From Alkalisalibacterium limincola (lineage in GTDB: Bacteria; Pseudomonadota; Gammaproteobacteria; Xanthomonadales; Xanthomonadaceae), in the NCBI RefSeq assembly GCF_008017755.1, contig NZ_VRTS01000001.1, forward strand, positions 62,001 to 126,000: DNA of 64,000 nucleotides, written 5' to 3'. The notes under the pieces are model-generated. The model searched no databases. It had not been told where the DNA came from and saw only the letters and a list, made by a program, of their open reading frames with translations. Shown one piece after another: positions 58,530 to 64,000 of this stretch (position 1 is the stretch's first letter; every line of letters starts with the position of its first letter). The position numbers and the translations under genes were made by a program.

Positions 58530-60082
58530 GCGAAGCCCACCGCCACGGCGATCGCCAGCACCAGCAGTGCCAGCGCGCTGAGGCCGAGTACGAACGGCAG
58601 GATGAAGCGCAGCCAGGTGGTCCACTCCAGTCGGGCCACGCCAAGCACGCCCATCAACTTGGCGCTGGTGGGCACGATCAGGTTGGTGATGCCGTCGCCG
58701 AGCTGGAACGCCAGCACGCTGACCTGCCGCGTGACGCCGACCAGCTCGCCCAGCGGCGCCATGATCGGCATCGTCAGCGCCGCCTGGCCCGAGCCCGAGG
58801 GCACCAGGAAGTTGATCGCGGTCTGCACGCCGAACATCAGCCAGGCCGACACCAGTTCCGGGACGCCATCGACGACGCTGGCCAGGGCGAACAGCACCGT
58901 GTTCATCACCGCCGGCGTTTCCGGATCCGTGCCGCCGAGCAGCACCACCAGGCCCTTGGCCACGCCCACCACCAGCGCCGCCGGCAGCAGCGTGGCCGCG
59001 CCGTCACGGAAGGATTGACCCAGGTCGTTCACGCGCATGCCGCCGACCCCGAACACCAGGCTGCACAGCCCGATCAGCAGGCCGGTGGCGAACAGCTGGG
59101 CGGCGATCTCGGGGATGTAGTACTCGTGTACGACGACGCCCCAGACCACCCAGGCCAGGCCGGCGAAGAGGATGAGGACGTTGAGCGCATCGGCGCGCGA
59201 GAACGACGCGCCGTCCTCGACCACCGCCCCGCCGCCGCCCTGGCGGAACCAGGCGTCGGTCGCGTAACTGAGTGACTTCTGCGGATGCCGCTTGATGCGC
59301 TGCGCGTACCACACGGTGAAGCCGGCGCCGATCGTGGTGAACACCAGCCACATGACGATGCGGAACCCCGAGCCCGACAGGGGCTGCACGCCGGCGATGC
59401 CCTGCGCGATGGCGACCGAGAACGGGTTCATCCAGCTGGTGGCGAAGCCCACCTGGGTGGCGACGAAACACACCAGCACCGCGGTGATCGCGTCGTAGCC
59501 CAGCCGCACCAGGATCGGCACCAGCAGCAGCATGAACGGGATCGTCTCCTCGCCCATGCCGAACACCGCGCCGCCCAGCGAGAACAGGAAGAACAGCACC
59601 GGCAGCACGCGCGTGGGGTTGCCGGTGGTGCGCTTGATCAGCGCACGCAGGCCGCGGTCGACGCTGCCGCTGCGCAGGATGATGCCGAATGCGCCGCCGA
59701 CCACCAGCAGGAAGGCGATGATGCCGACCGCTGAACTGGTGCGCGTGCCCGAGGCCAGGCCGTCGAACACCATGTTGAGCAGGCCGCGGCCCTCGCCCTC
59801 GCCTGAGAACAGCCGTACCGCCGGAGGAGGTTCGTCCGCGCGCTGGTAGCTGGCCAGGTCGATGCTGGCGCGCCCGTCCTCGAGCACCTGCACGTCGAAC
59901 TGCCCCGCAGGCACCACCCAGGTGAGCGCCGCGAACAGCATGCCGAGCCCGAACAGCAGCACCAGCGTGTCGGGCATCCACACGCCACTGCCGGGAGCCG
60001 CCTTGTCCGGCGGGGTGGTGGCGGGGGCGCCGATGCGCCCTACTCCACCACGACCGGGATCTTGCCGATCCGGGCCTGCCAC
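58526..60082 (-). CDS. YfcC-family (AbgT/DcuC-like) membrane antiporter
   Basis: ~518 aa, about twelve hydrophobic segments. MPDTLVLLFGLGMLFAALTW and VVPAGQFDVQ begin the YfcC pattern. GMGEETIPFMLLLVPILVRL and ATSWMNPFSVAIAQGIAGVQ match family loops; SGSGQAALTMPIMAPLGELV is a re-entrant-type motif. Proposed substrates are basic amino acids or arginine/ornithine; this is inference. The GTG start overlaps the fumarase 3' end by 43 nt. The ATG at 59977 is the alternative but leaves almost no residues before the first membrane helix. Confidence 0.85.
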   Translation of the reverse strand: MAGPDRQDPGRGGVGRIGAPATTPPDKAAPGSGVWMPDTLVLLFGLGMLFAALTWVVPAGQFDVQVLEDGRASIDLASYQRADEPPPAVRLFSGEGEGRGLLNMVFDGLASGTRTSSAVGIIAFLLVVGGAFGIILRSGSVDRGLRALIKRTTGNPTRVLPVLFFLFSLGGAVFGMGEETIPFMLLLVPILVRLGYDAITAVLVCFVATQVGFATSWMNPFSVAIAQGIAGVQPLSGSGFRIVMWLVFTTIGAGFTVWYAQRIKRHPQKSLSYATDAWFRQGGGGAVVEDGASFSRADALNVLILFAGLAWVVWGVVVHEYYIPEIAAQLFATGLLIGLCSLVFGVGGMRVNDLGQSFRDGAATLLPAALVVGVAKGLVVLLGGTDPETPAVMNTVLFALASVVDGVPELVSAWLMFGVQTAINFLVPSGSGQAALTMPIMAPLGELVGVTRQVSVLAFQLGDGITNLIVPTSAKLMGVLGVARLEWTTWLRFILPFVLGLSALALLVLAIAVAVGFA

Positions 60083-61569
60083 TTCGCCGGGCCGGTGCGG
60101 TGCACCGATTCGCCGCTGGAGTCCACCGCCACGGTCACCGGCATGTCGCGCACGTCGAACTCGTAGATCGCCTCCATGCCCAGGTCCTCGAAGCCGACGA
60201 CCTTCGCCGACTTGATCGCCTTGGACACCAGGTAGGCGGCACCACCGACCGCCATCAGGTAGACCGAGCGATGCTTCTTGATCGCCTCGATCGCCGCCGG
60301 CCCCCGCTCGGCCTTTCCGATCATGCCCAGCAGGCCGGTCTGCTCGAGCACCTGGTCGGTGAACTTGTCCATGCGCGTGGCGGTGGTCGGGCCGGCAGGG
60401 CCCACCGCCTCGTCGCGCACCGGGTCGACCGGGCCGACGTAGTAGATGAAGCGGCCCCGGAAGTCGACCGGCAGCGGCTCGCCGCGGTCGAGCATCCCGA
60501 CCATGCGCTTGTGGGCGGCATCACGGCCGGTGAGGATCTTGCCGTTGAGCAGGATCACTTCGCCCGGCTTCCAGCTGGCGACGTCGTCGCGGGTCACGGT
60601 CGACAGGTCGACGCGACGGCCCTTCGAGGCGTCATAGGTCAGCTTGGGCCAGTCCTCCAGCGACGGCGGCTCCAGGCTGACGGGACCGCTGCCGTCGAGC
60701 ACGAAGTGCGCGTGGCGGGTGGCGGCGCAGTTCGGGATCAGCGCCACCGGCAGGTTCGCCGCGTGGGTCGGGTAGTCCTTGATCTTGATGTCGAGCACGG
60801 TGGTCAGCCCACCCAGGCCCTGCGCGCCGATGCCCAGCGCGTTGACCTTCTCGAAGATCTCCAGGCGCAGCTCCTCCAGCCGGTTCGACGGGCCGCGGGC
60901 CTGCAGGTCGGTGATGTCGATCGGCTCCATCAGCGCTTCCTTGGCCAGCAGCATCGCCTTCTCGGCCGTGCCGCCGATGCCGATGCCCAGCATGCCCGGC
61001 GGGCACCAGCCCGCGCCCATCGTCGGGACCGTCTTGAGCACCCAGTCGACGATCGAGTCGGACGGGTTGAGCATGGCGAACTTCGATTTCGCCTCCGAAC
61101 CACCACCCTTGGCCGCGACGATGACGTCGACGGTATTGCCCGGCACCACGCTGACGTTGATCACGGCGGGCGTGTTGTCCTTCGTGTTGGTGCGCTTGCC
61201 GGCCGGGTCGGCCAGCACGCTGGCGCGCAGGCGGTTGTCGGCGTGGTTGTAGGCACGGCGCACGCCCTCGTTGACCATGTCCTCCACGCCCATCGTGGCG
61301 TCCCAGCGCACGTCCATGCCGATCTTCAGGAACACCGTGACGATGCCGGTGTCCTGGCAGATCGGCCGGTGGCCCTCGGCGCACAGGCGCGAATTGATCA
61401 GGATCTGGGCCATCGCGTCCCTGGCCGCCTCGGATTCCTCGCGCTCGTAGGCGGCGGAGAGGTTCCGGATGTAGTCGACGGGGTGGTAGTAGCTGATGTA
61501 CTGCAGCGCGTCGGCGATGGAGGTGATGAAGTCGTCCTGCGCGATGGTCGTGGGCTGGCTGGCGGTCAC
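60040..61569 (-). CDS. Class I (iron-sulfur) fumarate hydratase
   Basis: 509 aa. The alpha region has RPICQDTGIVTVFLKIG and a Cys-bearing GAGWCPPGMLGIGIGG, VALIPNCAATRHAHFVL. The beta region has GEVILLNGKILTGRDAAHKR, GPAGPTTATRMDKFTDQVLE. This is the 4Fe-4S heat-labile type (FumA/FumB). It hydrates fumarate, the product of the SDH encoded at 24-27 kb. The start is GTG. Followed by the antiporter gene. Confidence 0.94.
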   Translation of the reverse strand: MTASQPTTIAQDDFITSIADALQYISYYHPVDYIRNLSAAYEREESEAARDAMAQILINSRLCAEGHRPICQDTGIVTVFLKIGMDVRWDATMGVEDMVNEGVRRAYNHADNRLRASVLADPAGKRTNTKDNTPAVINVSVVPGNTVDVIVAAKGGGSEAKSKFAMLNPSDSIVDWVLKTVPTMGAGWCPPGMLGIGIGGTAEKAMLLAKEALMEPIDITDLQARGPSNRLEELRLEIFEKVNALGIGAQGLGGLTTVLDIKIKDYPTHAANLPVALIPNCAATRHAHFVLDGSGPVSLEPPSLEDWPKLTYDASKGRRVDLSTVTRDDVASWKPGEVILLNGKILTGRDAAHKRMVGMLDRGEPLPVDFRGRFIYYVGPVDPVRDEAVGPAGPTTATRMDKFTDQVLEQTGLLGMIGKAERGPAAIEAIKKHRSVYLMAVGGAAYLVSKAIKSAKVVGFEDLGMEAIYEFDVRDMPVTVAVDSSGESVHRTGPAKWQARIGKIPVVVE

Positions 61570-61709
61570 GGCGGGCCTGGGGCATGGGGAAGCCCGGCAT
61601 TTTAGGGGATCGCGCCGTCTCGTGCCGCACTCGCCCCGGGCGCGGGACCAGGAGTCATCCGGTCCGCTACCCCGTAGACTCCGCCTTCTTGCCCCCGACG
61701 GACTTCGTG

Positions 61710-62792
61710 ATGACCCTGCGTCCCCTTTGCCTGCTCACCGCGCTCGCGGCGCTGGCGGCCATGCCACCGCTGCAGGCCCAGTCCGGCTACGACCCGGCGT
61801 CCCCCGAGGCCTGCGTCGGCATCGAGATCGATTCCGAGCGCCTGGCGTGCTACGACGAGGCCCACGGCCGCGGGCGCAGCCTGCCCCCGCAGACGACGCC
61901 GCTGTCGGAGGTGTTTGGCGCCGAGCCCGAGCCCGGCTCGCTGCGCTGGCGCGTCGAGCACGCTGGTGAAGCCACCAAGCCCTCGCTGCTGGATGCGCGC
62001 TGGGAACTGCAGCCCAATTCGAAGCTGGGCCTGTTCAACCTGCGCACCCACCGGCCGGTCTATCTGCTGCCGGGCTTCTGGAGCTCGAGCCCGAACAGTC
62101 GGCCCGCCAGCGAGAATCCCGCCAACACCGTCGGGGACGACGTGCCGCTGCGTTCGGTCGAGCAGAAGTTCCAGCTGAGTTTCAAGACCAAGGTGCTCGA
62201 AAGCATCTTCGGCGACAACGGCGACCTGTGGCTGGGCTATACCCAGTCCTCGCGCTGGCAGGTCTTCGACGGCGACAACTCGCGACCCTTCCGCGAAACC
62301 AACTACAACCCCGAGGCCATGCTGGTGTTGCGCACCAACTACCGCGTTGCCGGCTGGAACGGCCGGCTGGCAGGCATCGGCCTGGCCCACCAGTCCAACG
62401 GCCGCAGCCTGCCGCTGTCGCGCAGCTGGGACCGGGTCGTGGCGCAGCTGGGCTTCGAGCGCGACGACTGGGTGGTGACGCTTCGTCCGTGGTGGCGCAT
62501 CCCCGAGGGCGAGTCGAGCGACGACAACCCCGACATCGAGGACTACATGGGCCGTGGCGACGTGCACGTCACCCACCTGCGCGGGAACCACAGCTATACG
62601 CTGATGGCCCGGCACAGCCTGCGCGGCGGCGAGCGCTCGCGCGGCGCGCTGCAGTTGGACTGGTCTTTCCCGCTGCACCGCAACCTGCGCGGGCACATGC
62701 AGGTGTTCCACGGCTACGGCGAAAGCATGATCGACTACAACCACAAGGCCACCTACTTCGGCCTGGGCATGTCGCTGGTCGACTGGTACTGA
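61710..62792 (+). CDS. pldA: Outer-membrane phospholipase A (OMPLA)
   Basis: 360 aa with a signal peptide ending PPLQAQ. A ~70-residue N-terminal extension with paired Cys (ACVGIEIDSERLACYDEAHG) precedes the 12-strand barrel. The active-site signature is HQSNGRSLPLSRSWDRV (His, Ser, Asn). The barrel ends in an aromatic residue (LVDWY), as outer-membrane proteins do. It hydrolyses phospholipids that reach the outer leaflet. The ATG at 61710 starts the signal peptide. Confidence 0.93.
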   Translation: MTLRPLCLLTALAALAAMPPLQAQSGYDPASPEACVGIEIDSERLACYDEAHGRGRSLPPQTTPLSEVFGAEPEPGSLRWRVEHAGEATKPSLLDARWELQPNSKLGLFNLRTHRPVYLLPGFWSSSPNSRPASENPANTVGDDVPLRSVEQKFQLSFKTKVLESIFGDNGDLWLGYTQSSRWQVFDGDNSRPFRETNYNPEAMLVLRTNYRVAGWNGRLAGIGLAHQSNGRSLPLSRSWDRVVAQLGFERDDWVVTLRPWWRIPEGESSDDNPDIEDYMGRGDVHVTHLRGNHSYTLMARHSLRGGERSRGALQLDWSFPLHRNLRGHMQVFHGYGESMIDYNHKATYFGLGMSLVDWY

Positions 62793-62818
62793 CGGGCCGG
62801 AAAAGGGAGGCCCAGAAA

Positions 62819-62851
62819 CGAAGAAGGCCGCGCTGTGCGCGGCCTTCTTCG
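62819..62851. terminator. Bidirectional terminator between pldA and the FKBP gene
   Basis: A perfect 14-bp stem CGAAGAAGGCCGCG/CGCGGCCTTCTTCG with a 5-nt loop. It lies 26 nt past pldA and 16 nt past the convergent FKBP gene. The T-rich distal arm supports termination from both sides. Confidence 0.8.
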
Positions 62852-62867
62852 TACGATGCGGCAAACC

Positions 62868-63347
62868 TCAGTGGGCGCCGCCGGCACCGTGCGCGTGGCC
62901 GTGCTCGAGCTCCTCGGCCGTGGCCTCGCGAACCTCGGTGACTTCGATGTCGAAGTGCAGGGTCTCGCCAGCCAGCGGGTGGTTGCCGTCGACGGTGACC
63001 TGGCCGTCCTCGATCTTGGTCACGGTGACCGACATGACGCCCTGGTTGCTCTGGGCCTGGAACTGCATGCCCGGCTGGATGTCGTCCACGCCCTGGAAGG
63101 CATCGCGCGGCACCACCTGGACCAGCGCGTCATGGCGCTCGCCGTAACCTTCCTCCGGGGCGACGTCGACCTTGAAGGTCTCGCCGGCGCTCTTGCCCTC
63201 CATCGCCTTCTCCAGGCCGGGGACGATGTTGCCGGCACCGTGCAGGTAGGCCAGCGGCTCGCGGCCGTTGGACGTGTCGAGCACGTCGCCGGCGTCATTG
63301 GTCAGGGTGTAGTTGAACGAAGCAACGCAACGATCGGCAATCTGCAT
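62868..63347 (-). CDS. FKBP-type peptidyl-prolyl isomerase, SlyD-like
   Basis: 159 aa. FKBP signatures YTLTNDAGDVLDTSNGREPL, YLHGAGNIVPGLEKAMEGKS and an inserted flap domain (VAPEEGYGERHDALVQVVPR) define the SlyD class. The C-terminus has a short His-rich tail (HGHAHGAGGAH), so some metal binding is possible. It is a cytosolic folding catalyst and, in hydrogenase systems, a nickel donor; no hydrogenase gene is here. AGAGGA precedes the ATG. Confidence 0.92.
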   Translation of the reverse strand: MQIADRCVASFNYTLTNDAGDVLDTSNGREPLAYLHGAGNIVPGLEKAMEGKSAGETFKVDVAPEEGYGERHDALVQVVPRDAFQGVDDIQPGMQFQAQSNQGVMSVTVTKIEDGQVTVDGNHPLAGETLHFDIEVTEVREATAEELEHGHAHGAGGAH

Positions 63348-63572
63348 GGGAAATCCTCTTTGACGGGTGCTTCGGATTCAGGCGTCTATCAACCGGGCAC
63401 CAAGCGGCCAATCGCCAAGAAGGGGCGCAAGGCTACGGGCGTGGGGAGCGGGGTTCAAGTTCCGTCGCCATGCCGCCTGCGTCGCCCCACCAACATGGGG
63501 ACGCCGGGCCCGGGCTCAACCCACCCCGGCGAATCCGCGGGAAAACCGCTGGCGGCCGCACCGCGCCTGGTT

Positions 63573-64000
63573 TCAGGCGACTTCGCCGGCGGCGTGGCCC
63601 GAAGCCCAGGCCCACTGGAAGTTGTGCCCGCCCAGGTGGCCGGTGACGTCGACGACCTCGCCGATGAAATACAGGTTGGGCTGGTCGTTGAGCGCCATCG
63701 TCCGCGAGGACAGGTGGCGGGTGTCGAGTCCGCCCAGCGTCACCTCCGCCGTGCGGTAGCCCTCGGTGCCCGACGGACGCACCTGCCACCGGTGCACGCC
63801 CTGCACGATGCGCTCCACGTCGGCACGGGCCAGCTGTCCAGGGGCCGGTCGGGCAGCCAGAGTTCGCACCAGCGTTGCGCCATCGAGCGCGTCCAGCGCT
63901 CGGCCAGGAACGTGCGCAGGGCGATCCTGGGGCGCTGCGCCCGGGCCGTGGCCAGGTCCTCGGCGATGTCGGCATCGGGCCACAGGTCGAACACCACCGG
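63573..64000 (-). CDS. HI0933/YhiN-type flavoprotein, C-terminal part (one frame break, 5' end outside the window)
   Basis: Only the last ~142 codons are present. The segment VFDLWPDADIAEDLATARAQ, then LRTFLAERWTRSMAQRWCEL, reads in one frame to PLD. One base is missing at ~63830-63842, and the C-terminus continues QLARADVERIVQGVHRWQVR, TAEVTLGGLDTRHLSSRTM, NLYFIGEVVDVTGHLGGHNF, QWAWASGHAAGE. GGHNFQWAWASG is the C-terminal FAD motif of this family of aminoacetone-oxidase-like proteins. Function not established. Confidence 0.85.
   Translation of the reverse strand, partial: GGVRPVARCRHRRGPGHGPGAAPQDRPAHVPGRALDALDGATLVRTLAARPAPGQLARADVERIVQGVHRWQVRPSGTEGYRTAEVTLGGLDTRHLSSRTMALNDQPNLYFIGEVVDVTGHLGGHNFQWAWASGHAAGEVA

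Overview
The window is about 64 kb of very GC-rich chromosomal DNA from a gammaproteobacterium. Gene content and order point to the Xanthomonadaceae, near Lysobacter, Luteimonas or Stenotrophomonas: uvrC-pgsA beside three tRNA genes, the kdsB-lpxK-msbA-exbD-exbB run, comEC next to lolD/lolC, sdhCDAB-sdhE, and paired cold-shock genes. The family is an inference from gene order and protein resemblance; no search was run. I see no phage, IS element or CRISPR array, and nothing that looks like a recently acquired island.

Layout. 1-4.8 kb (minus strand): polysaccharide export, with a PHP-type tyrosine phosphatase, a Wza-like outer-membrane exporter, a Wzc-like tyrosine autokinase and a membrane J-domain protein cut by the window edge. 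4.9-7.2 kb: a GAF-PAS-GGDEF-EAL protein. 7.3-11 kb: tRNA-Leu, an orphan pilin, tRNA-Cys, tRNA-Gly, pgsA and uvrC. 10.8-16.9 kb: a tight chain (exbB, exbD, msbA, lpxK, kdsB, thioredoxin/NHL protein, uvrC) with mostly 4-nt stop/start overlaps, coupling lipid A/Kdo synthesis to export. 17-23.8 kb: an EAL protein with a dead GGDEF, comEC, lolD, lolC/E and a YgfX-like protein. 23.8-27.8 kb: the succinate dehydrogenase operon with two assembly factors (a DUF1674/SDHAF4-like gene in front, sdhE behind). 27.9-32.3 kb: ygfZ, a periplasmic binding protein and a fused 2-oxoacid dehydrogenase E1. 32.4-35.5 kb: an Asn/Pro-repeat protein divergent from a winged-helix/TPR regulator, then a small hydrophilic protein. 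35.5-45.8 kb: acyl-CoA dehydrogenase, glycine-zipper proteins, TatD, TcdA, a cytochrome, hydrolases, fasciclin, MFS, a transglutaminase fold and cardiolipin synthase. 45.9-47 kb: two csp genes with matching leaders. 47-64 kb: stress and housekeeping enzymes (sugar dehydrogenase, glutathione peroxidase, OYE, Cfa, Uup, fumarase, OMPLA, SlyD).

Two things stand out. First, thirteen single-base frame breaks occur in eleven otherwise well-conserved genes, including essential lpxK (three breaks) and sdhA. They are most simply base-calling or assembly errors (eleven missing bases, two extra G/C in 6-nt homopolymers), so I annotate those loci as intact genes with a note. Second, both cold-shock genes carry about 160-nt leaders that share a 65-nt conserved element. 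Each leader can also form a long helix that buries its own Shine-Dalgarno sequence, and the pairing is kept although the sequences differ, which suggests a cold-responsive RNA switch.

Functional themes are envelope biogenesis (capsule/EPS export, LPS synthesis and flipping, lipoprotein release, cardiolipin, cyclopropane fatty acids, OMPLA), respiratory chain and Fe-S/flavin maturation (SDH, SdhE, DUF1674, YgfZ, fumarase), and cyclic-di-GMP turnover (three EAL proteins).
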